DNA from: Marinobacter sediminicola
Lineage (GTDB): Bacteria; Pseudomonadota; Gammaproteobacteria; Pseudomonadales; Oleiphilaceae
Assembly: GCF_031157525.1 (NCBI RefSeq)
Contig: NZ_JAVIXR010000011.1
Coordinates: 62,001 to 126,000, forward strand
Length of the DNA: 64,000 nucleotides
Direction of reading: 5' to 3'
Part shown: piece after piece, positions 55,161 through 64,000 of the stretch
How the letters are laid out: the number at the start of each line of letters is the position of its first letter
Position numbering within the stretch: the first letter of the stretch is position 1
Position numbers and translations under genes: made by a program
Notes under the pieces: generated by a model
Database searches by the model: none
Told to the model about the DNA's origin: nothing
What the model saw: only the letters and a program-made list of their open reading frames with translations

Positions 55161-56327
55161 ATGGCAAGCAACGGACAGATTGAGCCCAGCCTCGACAATG
55201 AACAGGAAAGCCAACAGCCCGAGAAAGCGCTGATCAAAGCGGTCAGTATTCGCAGCGCGTCGCTCGTTATTCTCGCCAGCATAGCCACCGTGTATTTTAT
55301 TAACTGGGCGCAAGCGGTGCTTTTGCCTCTCGTGGTCTCAGTGTTGATCAGCTACGCGCTTGATCCGCCGGTATCTGCGCTTGACCGCCTCAGGCTCCCC
55401 AGAGCCCTGAGTGCAGCCCTTGTAATGATCGCATTGCTTAGCGCTATTGCTGCTTCCAGCATCCCGCTGCAACGTGAAGCCATGGCCATGCTGGACAAGA
55501 TTCCTGTGGCTATCAGCAAATTTCAACGTAAAGAAGCAAGCTCCCCCAACGACGAACAAGGGCTGATGGAAAAAGCTCAAACGGCGGCAAGAAAGATCGA
55601 GGAATCTACGGCACAGGATCAAAACGATGAGCACCCGCGATTCAGGGGCATAACTTCTGTTCGCATCGTGGATAAACCCCTGGACATTCAACAATACGTG
55701 CTGAGGGGATCACCCGCCGCACTGGTGCTGATCTCACAGTGTTTTTCCGTGTTGCTGTTGGTGTACTTCATACTCGCAGCAGGGTCGCTATACAAACGCA
55801 AAATCGTGAAACTCTCAGGCCCAACGTTCGGGAGAATGCGCAAAGCCGCCCGGATCATGGTCGACTTCCACCACCAGGTTCGGCGATTTCTTTTCGTGAT
55901 GTTGCTCGGTGCGCTGTTTGTAGGCCTGGTCACTTGGGTGGCATTTCTGGCACTCGGCGTGGAGCAAGCCATGCTGTGGGGGGCAGTTGCCGGTATCGCT
56001 AGCGCTATACCCTACCTTGGGCCTTTCCTGGTCTTTATTGGTACCGGTTTTGCAGCGTTTATTCAGTTTGGTGAAATGGACATGGCCATTATCGTCGCCG
56101 GTACATCCTTGGCGATCACCAGTGTTCAGGGATACCTTTTGACACCTTGGTTGACCAGTCAGATTTCCAGCCTCAATGCTGTAGTGATCTTTATCGGCCT
56201 TCTGTTCTGGGGCTGGCTCTGGGGGCCTGTTGGCTTGATCATAGCGACGCCTATACTCATGATTATAAAGTCTTTATGTGACCACGTTGTGAACCTGCGC
56301 CCAGTCGGTGAGCTACTGGGAAAATAA
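55161..56327 (+). CDS. AI-2E/PerM-family membrane permease
   Basis: An 388-residue protein with eight predicted helices in the PerM/YhhT (AI-2E transporter) family. Features are AQAVLLPLVVSVLISYALDPP at the start, the coiled segment at about 105-160, and the end repeats AVAGIASAIPYLGPFLVFIG and SSLNAVVIFIGLLFWGWLWG. Known members move autoinducer-2 or act as Na+/H+ antiporters; the substrate here is unknown. ATG 55161 or GTG 55152 are both possible; neither has a strong ribosome site. It is 14 bases ahead of MgtC, likely an operon. Confidence 0.88.
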   Translation: MASNGQIEPSLDNEQESQQPEKALIKAVSIRSASLVILASIATVYFINWAQAVLLPLVVSVLISYALDPPVSALDRLRLPRALSAALVMIALLSAIAASSIPLQREAMAMLDKIPVAISKFQRKEASSPNDEQGLMEKAQTAARKIEESTAQDQNDEHPRFRGITSVRIVDKPLDIQQYVLRGSPAALVLISQCFSVLLLVYFILAAGSLYKRKIVKLSGPTFGRMRKAARIMVDFHHQVRRFLFVMLLGALFVGLVTWVAFLALGVEQAMLWGAVAGIASAIPYLGPFLVFIGTGFAAFIQFGEMDMAIIVAGTSLAITSVQGYLLTPWLTSQISSLNAVVIFIGLLFWGWLWGPVGLIIATPILMIIKSLCDHVVNLRPVGELLGK

Positions 56328-56341
56328 ACGGGAGGCACCCC

Positions 56342-56797
56342 ATGTTCGATACAGAAATTCCAGTACTGGATATGTTCATTCGGCTCCTTGCCGCCGCCGG
56401 ACTGGCCCTCCTTTTAGGATTGGAGCGAGAGTTCAGAGGCAAGGCCGCGGGGTTGCGCTCTCATATGCTTGTGTCGCTGGGGGCCTCTGCTTTTATCATC
56501 ATGGGCATGCATATACTTTTTGCGACGGCAGAAGGGGACCCTTCCGCGAGAATTGACCCCACCCGGATAGTGGAAGGCGTTGTCGGCGGCATTGGATTTC
56601 TTGGGGCAGGTAGCATTATCCAAAGCCGGGGCAGCATTCAGGGCATTACCACCGGTGCTTCTATCTGGATTTCAGGTGCTATTGGCGTGGCTTGCGGCCT
56701 GGGAATCTTCGCGCTAGCAGGCATGGTGACCTTAATGGCATTAGTTATTCTGTCTGTGCTCGGCCGCTTTCAGCATGAAGTAATCAATGACGACTGA
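56342..56797 (+). CDS. MgtC/SapB-family membrane protein
   Basis: A 151-residue, four- to five-helix membrane protein. It has the MgtC start RLLAAAGLALLLGLEREFRG, followed by AAGLRSHMLVSLGASAF and the conserved VVGGIGFLGAGSII, TTGASIW. It lacks the C-terminal ACT-like domain of long MgtC, like the YhiD/SapB branch. MgtC proteins affect magnesium and F-ATPase activity; SapB relatives are unknown. It is in an apparent operon with PerM. Confidence 0.9.
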   Translation: MFDTEIPVLDMFIRLLAAAGLALLLGLEREFRGKAAGLRSHMLVSLGASAFIIMGMHILFATAEGDPSARIDPTRIVEGVVGGIGFLGAGSIIQSRGSIQGITTGASIWISGAIGVACGLGIFALAGMVTLMALVILSVLGRFQHEVINDD

Positions 56798-56823
56798 GAC
56801 GACAAACTGAAAACTGGAGCGTG

Positions 56824-59621
56824 TCAGATAAAGCGTTGATCACTGAGGGCTTGGCTTCTATGTGCAGCCAACCAACGCTCATAGTCTGGCAACGTAAGCG
56901 GTTTGGCATATAGGTAGCCTTGCACGAGATCACAGCCATGAGCCCGGAGAAACTGCTCATCTCCGATAGTCTCAACACCTTCGGCCACCACCTGCATGCC
57001 CAACTCATGAGCCAGGTTAATTGTTGAGCGCACAATAGCTTGATTGCCGAGAGACTCCTGCAGATTGGACACGAAGGTGCGGTCAATCTTGAGAACAGAA
57101 GCCCGCAGGCTCTGGAGATACGCAAACGAAGAGTAGCCAGTACCGAAATCATCGATAGCGATCGTTACGCCACTATCCACCAAATCGTTGATCATTGCCT
57201 GGGCTCGATCTCTATCGCCCAGCAAAGCGGTCTCCGTTATCTCACATTCAATATTGAAATAGCCGCTGCTTGAGCTCAGCAAATCCTTGAGGCCGGCAAT
57301 GAAGTTGCGATCCTGGAAAAGGCGCGCAGATAAATTCAGCGCCAAATTGCGCGGCCACTCCTTTTTCTCCCACTCAGCTTCCTGGGCAAGAAGGGCCTCT
57401 ACCACCCAACGCGTTAATGGTGCAATTTGCCGGGAGGTTTCAGCGACTTCAATTAGCTTGGTCACAGGAACAACCTCACCGGCATTCTGCGGCCAGCGCA
57501 GGAGGGCCTCACAGCCAAAAGGGGCCAAGGTATTGAGATCCAGCTTGGGCTGATATACCAGATAGAAAGCATCGTTCTTAATATGGGTGCGAATAGCCGG
57601 TACCAGCTCAAGCCTGTGCAAAGCTGCCTGGCTGTCACTTTTGCTATAGCATCGAACAGCTACCCCTTCCCGCTTCCCGATACGCATGGCATCCGTCGCC
57701 TGAAGCAGCAAAGCTTCAGCCGGGTTAGCAGAATCATCATCAGCCGCTTGATAGCCTATGCCGTCACCGCTTCCAATCTCCGCGGCGCCGGCAGTTGCAG
57801 ATACCTGCAGCGGTACGTCACCAGTAATGGCGAGCAGAAGTGGTTGCTCAACATGCTCCAGGAGCTGCTCACAGAACTGATTACCACCCGCCGAAAAACG
57901 CAGACCCGGCAACCACAGTGCAAAACCATCACCACCAATCCGCGCACAATGCCCAAGTTTCCCAACAAAGGTTTCAATATGCTGTGCCACCACTTTGAGC
58001 AGCTGGTCACCCGCCACGTGGCCGTAGGTGTCGTTTACTTCCCGAAAGTAATCAATATCAATACAGATCAGGCAACCAGGCTGGTTTCGATCCAGAGTTT
58101 CATTAACTCTCTCAAAAAATGACGACCGATTAAGCAGGCCGGTGAGGCTGTCGTACGCAGCGCGATATTCAAGGTCACGCTCCCGGGCGACGCGCTCACT
58201 CATGTCTCGAAGCACAACGGTAAAAATGGCATCGCTGGATGTCGCCACCCGGCTAACCGTCGCCTGTGCAGGAATGTGTTTGCCCGAGCGGGTAACCAGA
58301 TAGGTATCAAACGGTGCATCGGGCAGCGTCAACAGCCCGTGCCGAGCATCAGGAAGAAAATCAATCAGAGAGGAATTCTGCATATCGCTTTCCGAGATAT
58401 CGCAAAGCGTACGAATTGCCTGATTAGACTTGGTAATCAAGCCATTGCGGTCCACGCATAGAATATAGTCATTGGTAGTGGCAACAATGCGATCGAGTAA
58501 TGCTTCGTTATCCCTAAGGCTGATTTGCAGCCAGAGCCGCTCCAGAGTAGCGCTGTCGAGCCGGGCGAGACTAATCGCCACATAAACGATGGCGCTCAGG
58601 AGCAAAGGCTTGAACACGTCAAGAAGTAAGTTGGCTTCTGCGTATATAAACGCAAAAGCACCAAGCCAAACAATGATGAGCAACCCAAGGACCTGTAGGC
58701 CCCGCTGCCATGTGCAACGGCTGAATACCACTGTCGCGCCGAGCCAGAAAAGCGCAAGAACTATAAATCCAACCAAAGGAGTGGCCGCATGCAGGCCACC
58801 ATTTCTAAGGGTTTGAGCGCCCAGTGCTTGAATAACGGCACCAGGAAGCATCTTGTAGATTGGCGTGGCCAGATTATCGCCCAGTTCCACGGCTGTTGAT
58901 CCAATAATCACATCCCGGTCAAGCAATGCGTGTTTTGGCACCCGACCCTCAAGAAGATCAATGAAACTAACGTAGCGAAAAGACTTTGGCGAAATGGTGT
59001 AATCAATCCAGGTGCCTTTATCGGCCTGCTCCGCCAGTGCATTCCATGCACCCTGGTAAAACATGTCCTGCCAGTTAAAGCCCACTGAAAGAAACCGCAC
59101 CAAGCCATCAACTGCCGGATACATGTTTACAGAAACCAGCTCAACGCTATCAGCTAGGCCCTGAAGAGGGCGCCGTATCATAAGCTCTGAATCCACCTGA
59201 CTGCGACGCTGAACAAAAACCGGAAGGTATGTGGGAGTTGTGGCGGAAATCGACCGGATAGCGCTTTCTATCTCTGCGTCCCCGCCCAGACTTGATGAGG
59301 CGCTGAAGTCCACATCAATCATCAACGAGCGAATGCCCGCATCATTGAGTGCGTTGATGGCATCGGCATACACGTTACGAGGCCAAGGCCACTGACCGAT
59401 GGCTCCAATGCTGGAAGAATCAATCTCAAGAATCAGCAGGTTGCTGGCTTGCTCTTCTACCATTAAGCCAACAATGCGATCGCGAAGCCCCGCCTCCGCG
59501 CGCTCCAGCAAACCTGGCCACGAAAGCAAAGCGAAAACGACAGCGGCCAGCAAGGCGGAGAGAACAACCTTGCTGGCCGGGCGTAAATTGGATAAGAAAC
59601 CTGTCTCAGCAGGCATGCTCA

Positions 59622-59622
<1 letters not shown>
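56824..59622 (-). CDS. CHASE2-PAS-GGDEF-EAL protein (degenerate cyclase, likely phosphodiesterase)
   Basis: The 932-residue protein has an N-terminal helix, a large periplasmic CHASE2 domain (about 40-280), three helices (about 285-355), a PAS domain (about 380-490, DRIVATTNDYILCVDRNG), a GGDEF domain and an EAL domain. The cyclase motif is GGDGF instead of GGDEF, losing the catalytic Glu, so cyclase activity is unlikely. The EAL domain keeps EALLRW, NLSARLF, EITETAL, DDFGTGYSS, LKIDRTF, VAEGVE and QGY, so it probably degrades c-di-GMP. The ATG overlaps the FecR stop codon by one base (TGATG), showing translational coupling to the FecR gene. Confidence 0.93.
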
Positions 59623-60524
<902 letters not shown>

Positions 60525-60593
60525 TTTTTCACTCCCGCATGATCAATAATTGCACTGTAACGGATGACGCTGTTCTGGCTTAAACTTTTAAAC

Positions 60594-60609
60594 AATGTTT
60601 TACAACATT
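60594..60609. promoter_or_regulatory. Palindrome in the fecR/TpsB divergent promoter region
   Basis: AATGTT-TTAC-AACATT is a perfect dyad, lying among three TTTAAAC-like motifs in AT-rich sequence between the divergent genes. It could be an operator shared by fecR-CHASE2 and the TpsB-like gene. Confidence 0.3.
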
Positions 60610-60664
60610 TTATATCTTTAAACGCTAACCTCTATACATATTAGACGGACGAACGGCAAACGCT

Positions 60665-62179
60665 GTGCATGCAAGTGTAACGAGTTGTATCATCTTCCTA
60701 CTGGCGCTCTGTCTGCCTGCCGTAAGCTCATCGGCGCAGGAGCGAACTACAGGCGCGGTCGTTTTCGACGGTGTGTCTGTGTTTGGTCCTGCGCAATTGC
60801 TCCCTCTGTATATGGAAAGCCTCGGCAAAACTCCAGACACACGCCTGAAAACTCGCCTGGCCACACGAACTCGCGACTACTACATCAGCCAGGGCTATCT
60901 CGCACCAGCCGTTAGCATTACGGACCACCCCGATAGCGAAAACATCCTCTTAGTGCTCGTTGAAGAGCCTCAGGTGGACGACGTTCAAGTCGCCGGAGGC
61001 TCTTCTGGTCAGCAATCTGCTGTTCGCGAACGTTTAACTCCGTTGTTAGAGCGGCCATCGGTTTCACGAAAGGATATCGACAGATTCGCCCGTGCCCTTG
61101 AGCAGGGCATCGGTGTGGGCCTGAATACACACATTGTCGAAACAGTTCCTGGGCGTCATAGGGTTACCCTCACCATTGCTCCCCAAGTCCGGGGAGAGCT
61201 TACTTACAGTGCCGAGGGCAGCCAAAGCCTGGGGCAGCATATGGTTGCCGGCAAGGTGAGTGTTATTGGCCCTGGAGCTGGCCTTAACGAGGTTTACCTA
61301 TCTGGTCTTCATACAATCGAATCGGGGGGCTATCGCAATATGGGCGCGGGCTTATCTCTCCCCTCCTCCGAGCGCGATACTGTTTATGCCGATATCAGCG
61401 CGTCGCGTGCCGTACCCCAGGATAATAACGCCAGCCCGAGCAGGGTGTACCGGCGTATTTGGGCAAGGCTGATGTGGCAGCACGAACTCATTGAGTCCAA
61501 CGACCTGTCTCTGGCTCTTGATGGCAGCCTCATTCTTCGTGACTACACGCGGGAAAGGGGCTCTGAAACCGAGGTGGATGAGCGGCTTCGCATGGCCAAT
61601 GCGCGCGCTCTTGCGTATGTGAAGGGTGTAAACAGCACGTCCAGGTTTGGACTTGCAGGTCGGGTTGGCGTTGATGCCCTGGGCGCCGAGCGCAGCGGAA
61701 CCGGGGCCAACGATGCGCTCGATCTCGACTTCCAGATTATCGATGCGCGCTACACGTTCTGGTACGGATTACCCGCTGACTTTTCGCTAAAACTGGATGT
61801 TGCTGGCCAATACTCTGACGATAATCTTCCTTATTCACAGCGCTTTTCAGTCGGTGGAAGTCAATTCGCCCGTGCCTACGAACCGGGAGAGTTCAGTGGC
61901 GACTCGGGCATCGGCTCAAAGCTTGAGCTAAGGCGAGGGTTTAACAGTGACCGCTGGATACAGGGCGCGCGCTGGGTGCCCTATATTTACTATGGCATCG
62001 CCACCGCGCACGAAAATGAAACCAGTGAAAACAGCTCCGGCGCGGCGTCTGGCATCGGGCTTAGAATGCTTACCCGTGAGGTTTCAGCCTATATAGAATT
62101 AGGCAAGCCACTGACTGCGGAGTCTGAGTACCTGAGCAAAGACCCCAGATTAACCGGTCGCCTGACGGTTTACTTCTAA
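60665..62179 (+). CDS. ShlB/FhaC-type outer-membrane protein (two-partner secretion TpsB-like)
   Basis: The 504-residue protein has a signal peptide (about 1-23, ending SSSAQ), two POTRA-like domains (about 30-190, RTRDYYISQGYLAPAVSI and the later VNGRHRVTLTI-type strand) and a beta-barrel of 16 strands that ends RLTVYF, with aromatic C-terminus for BAM. The barrel motif SVGGSQFARAYEPGEFSGDS (about 397-416) matches the VRGY/FRGF-type loop of TpsB proteins. It should export a TpsA exoprotein, but no TpsA gene is present in the window. Start GTG 60665. Its stop overlaps the convergent lpxL stop by four bases. Confidence 0.87.
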   Translation: MHASVTSCIIFLLALCLPAVSSSAQERTTGAVVFDGVSVFGPAQLLPLYMESLGKTPDTRLKTRLATRTRDYYISQGYLAPAVSITDHPDSENILLVLVEEPQVDDVQVAGGSSGQQSAVRERLTPLLERPSVSRKDIDRFARALEQGIGVGLNTHIVETVPGRHRVTLTIAPQVRGELTYSAEGSQSLGQHMVAGKVSVIGPGAGLNEVYLSGLHTIESGGYRNMGAGLSLPSSERDTVYADISASRAVPQDNNASPSRVYRRIWARLMWQHELIESNDLSLALDGSLILRDYTRERGSETEVDERLRMANARALAYVKGVNSTSRFGLAGRVGVDALGAERSGTGANDALDLDFQIIDARYTFWYGLPADFSLKLDVAGQYSDDNLPYSQRFSVGGSQFARAYEPGEFSGDSGIGSKLELRRGFNSDRWIQGARWVPYIYYGIATAHENETSENSSGAASGIGLRMLTREVSAYIELGKPLTAESEYLSKDPRLTGRLTVYF

Positions 62180-63087
62180 TAAATCTTGTCCGCGCCTTCA
62201 GGGCGTGATTTAAAGCGCTTGTGCAGCCACAGATACTGATCAGGCAGTTCGCGAATGGTGTCTTCAATGTATCGGTTCCACACCTCCGTGTCCTTTTGGC
62301 TATCGACCCCAAACCCTTCCTGTATTGGCGAGTACACCACGCGATAACGCCCATCAGGCATCCGCAGATGGCTGACGCAAATAACCGAAGCACCCGACAC
62401 CTTGGCAATGTAACTCGGGGAGGTAATACACCCGGTTTCCACTCCAAAAAATGGCACAAACAGCTCGGTTTTGTGGCCGAAGTCTTGATCGCAGGCAAAC
62501 CAGACTTCGCCCCCCTTTTTCAGAAAACCCACCATTGGCCGCAGCTCGCGCTTGGTAAATGGCCGAATACCGAAGTGACGGCGGCGGCCATTTTCAATCA
62601 TGCGATCAATAACCGGATTATTATTAGGACGATAGACATATCCGGGCTTCTTCAAGTGCTGGGCCAGCAGAGGCAAGGCGAAATCAAAAATGCTGTAATG
62701 GCCTCCGATCAGCAAGACACCCTTGCCCTTCTCTTGGGCTTCCCTGAGATGCTCCAACCCCTGCACGTCGGTCATTTCATAATAGGGAGACATATCACGC
62801 CACCAGGCATGAGTGCTTTCCAGAAAACCACGGGTGCAGGCAATGAAGTTATCCTCCACCAACTGTTTGCGGGCAGCCTCATCCAAGTCAGGGAAGCAGA
62901 CTTCGAGGTTCCGGTCAGCGACCCGAGCACGTGATTTGAGTTTTCGGCTCAAAAATCGGCCCAGGCGCGCACCAAAGCGCTGTTTGGAGACCATTGGTAA
63001 CAAAGACAGCAAATAAAGCAGGAATACAATCGCCCACGAGAGCCAAAAGCGTGGATGCCAAAGGTTCGGGTTTTTCTTCTTAGTCAT
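62176..63087 (-). CDS. lpxL: Lipid A biosynthesis lauroyl acyltransferase LpxL (HtrB)
   Basis: An inner-membrane acyltransferase of 303 residues that adds a secondary acyl chain (usually laurate) to Kdo2-lipid IVA. It has the family start NPNLWHPRFWLSWAIVFLLY, the catalytic HX4D in GGHYSIFDFAL, VYRPNNNPVIDRMIENGRR and DQDFG. The paralogue LpxM is an alternative, but the sequence fits LpxL/HtrB better. Its stop overlaps the TpsB-like stop. It is divergent from the lysine-rich small gene. Confidence 0.92.
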   Translation of the reverse strand: MTKKKNPNLWHPRFWLSWAIVFLLYLLSLLPMVSKQRFGARLGRFLSRKLKSRARVADRNLEVCFPDLDEAARKQLVEDNFIACTRGFLESTHAWWRDMSPYYEMTDVQGLEHLREAQEKGKGVLLIGGHYSIFDFALPLLAQHLKKPGYVYRPNNNPVIDRMIENGRRRHFGIRPFTKRELRPMVGFLKKGGEVWFACDQDFGHKTELFVPFFGVETGCITSPSYIAKVSGASVICVSHLRMPDGRYRVVYSPIQEGFGVDSQKDTEVWNRYIEDTIRELPDQYLWLHKRFKSRPEGADKIY

Positions 63088-63300
63088 TCGGGCTATACGT
63101 CCTTGCCTGAAAAATTGGCCCGTGAGCCTGACACAATTTCAACTCACAGTGTAGATGAGACTGTGAATTAGTAGATGAATCCATTATCAAACCGCAAAGA
63201 ACAACAATTACTTTCCGCTGCCCAGCATTGGGGCCATACTGATTGATGCTGCATGGCAGCTTGCACTGATGGCGGTGCATTGATTATTGAGGTAGGTATG

Positions 63301-63417
63301 ATGAGTAAAGGGCAAGATAAGAAAAAGGATACGAAAAAGAAACCGCTTTTAACGGCAAAAGAGAAGAAGGCGGCCAAAAAATCCAAGAAAAGTGATACCA
63401 ATGTTCTAGGGAACTAA
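63301..63417 (+). CDS. Lysine-rich 38-residue protein
   Basis: A short, highly basic protein: MSKGQDKKKDTKKKPLLTAK, then EKKAAKKSKK and a polar end. About 40% of residues are lysine. GAGGT lies seven bases before ATG 63301. I recall similar small Lys-rich proteins in marine gammaproteobacteria, of unknown function; nucleic-acid binding would fit the charge. It lies 74 bases before the kinase gene on the same strand. Confidence 0.65.
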   Translation: MSKGQDKKKDTKKKPLLTAKEKKAAKKSKKSDTNVLGN

Positions 63418-63491
63418 TCCAGCAGGCTTGGGGTCAACCCGAATGTGTGTTTACCCTCAAGCCGCCAACCTATGAGCTGATAAGGTTTACT

Positions 63492-64000
63492 GTGCTTTTG
63501 CCATTGAATAATGTTGTTTTGATAGGAATGCCCGGCTCGGGCAAAAGTACCCTCGGCGTTCTCCTGGCCAAGATGGCGGCCTTGGGGTTTGTGGATACAG
63601 ATCTGCTGATTCAATCCCACTCTGGCAAAACGTTGCAGGCCATTGTTGATGGCGAAGGCTACAAGGCTTTGCGCAGTATAGAAGAGCACGTGTTGTGCAA
63701 TCTGGATGTGAGTGGCCAGGTTATTGCGACCGGCGGCAGCGCCGTATACAGCGACCGAGCAATGCGGCACCTCAAGAAAAACAGCATTGTCGTATTCCTG
63801 GACATCTCACTCGCAGCGGTGCGCCAGCGCATCGGCGACTTCAGCCTGCGGGGCATTTCAAAGCGCCCGGACCAATCATTGGAAGACTTGTTTGCAGAGC
63901 GGTATGAGTTATATACCCGCTATGCCGATGTGGTTATCCAAGGTGAACATAAAAGTCAGAATCAGGTTTTGGAAGAATTACTCAAGGTCAGTGCCAAGCT
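63492..64000 (+). CDS. Shikimate-kinase-like P-loop kinase, 3' partial
   Basis: The first 169 residues of a P-loop kinase run off the window. It has Walker A GMPGSGKSTLG (about 13-23), the substrate-binding GFVDTDLLIQ (33-42), EGYKALRSIEE and ATGGSAVYSDRA, all shikimate-kinase-like. AroK has GLPGSGKST and similar loops, but this one lacks aroB context and may be a relative acting on another substrate. GTG 63492 is the start: AAGG lies six bases upstream. The end is beyond the window. Confidence 0.75.
   Translation, partial: MLLPLNNVVLIGMPGSGKSTLGVLLAKMAALGFVDTDLLIQSHSGKTLQAIVDGEGYKALRSIEEHVLCNLDVSGQVIATGGSAVYSDRAMRHLKKNSIVVFLDISLAAVRQRIGDFSLRGISKRPDQSLEDLFAERYELYTRYADVVIQGEHKSQNQVLEELLKVSAK

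Overview
This window looks like chromosome of a marine, heterotrophic gammaproteobacterium, most likely Marinobacter or a close relative. That placement is inference. It rests on moderately high G+C, a DUF3581 gene, an AlmA-like long-chain monooxygenase, FadE, a TRAP transporter, PntAB, and spurious-ORF-generating intergenic repeats of a kind I associate with Marinobacter. I see no rRNA, tRNA, CRISPR array, insertion sequence or prophage. The two outermost genes run off the window: a GGDEF-EAL protein at the left edge and a shikimate-kinase-like P-loop protein at the right edge.

Layout. 1-6 kb: end of a c-di-GMP protein, a small zinc-ribbon membrane protein, then a metal-export operon (MerR regulator, CopA ATPase, 38-residue membrane peptide, DUF411 metal-binding protein) behind a MerR-type promoter. 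6-16.5 kb: a sensor diguanylate cyclase, RNase II, an acyltransferase, a PhaC-like hydrolase, a LysR regulator, and Bcr/CflA and MATE exporters on either side of thiol peroxidase. 16.5-31.6 kb: thioesterase, a Nudix/metallo-beta-lactamase fusion, YqaE, a periplasmic M14-type deacylase, a MalY-type lyase, transporters, FadE, a two-gene operon of Tat-exported oxidoreductase and PLP-fold proteins, LysR, EamA, ChaC and MarC. 31.7-41 kb: transhydrogenase PntAB, a lipoprotein, an old yellow enzyme gene broken by one amber codon beside its likely HxlR regulator, OmpW, a DEAD-box helicase and the AlmA-like monooxygenase. 41-51.9 kb: SGNH esterase, a stand-alone encapsulin-type ferritin, a deacetylase, YqhD-like reductase, RlmE, a flavoprotein, an rRNA/tRNA methyltransferase, a transglutaminase-like protein, and ahpF and ahpC separated by DUF3581. 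52-64 kb: a TRAP operon, a PerM-type permease, MgtC, then a FecR / CHASE2-PAS-GGDEF-EAL pair divergent from a two-partner-secretion type outer-membrane protein, LpxL, a lysine-rich peptide and a kinase.

The most unusual structures are: (1) an intergenic repeat present in three full copies and one probable fragment, where a ~53-nt core is conserved but sits between perfect 22-29-nt inverted arms whose sequence differs at every locus; (2) the FecR/CHASE2/TpsB module, whose FecR protein ends in a Gly-Asn/Gly-His/poly-Asp tail encoded by microsatellite DNA; (3) an encapsulin-type ferritin with no encapsulin gene beside it and no cargo-loading tail; and (4) a Tat-exported PLP-fold protein that appears to lack the C-terminal metal site of its family. 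All identifications come from reading the sequence and recalled family knowledge; no database search was run.
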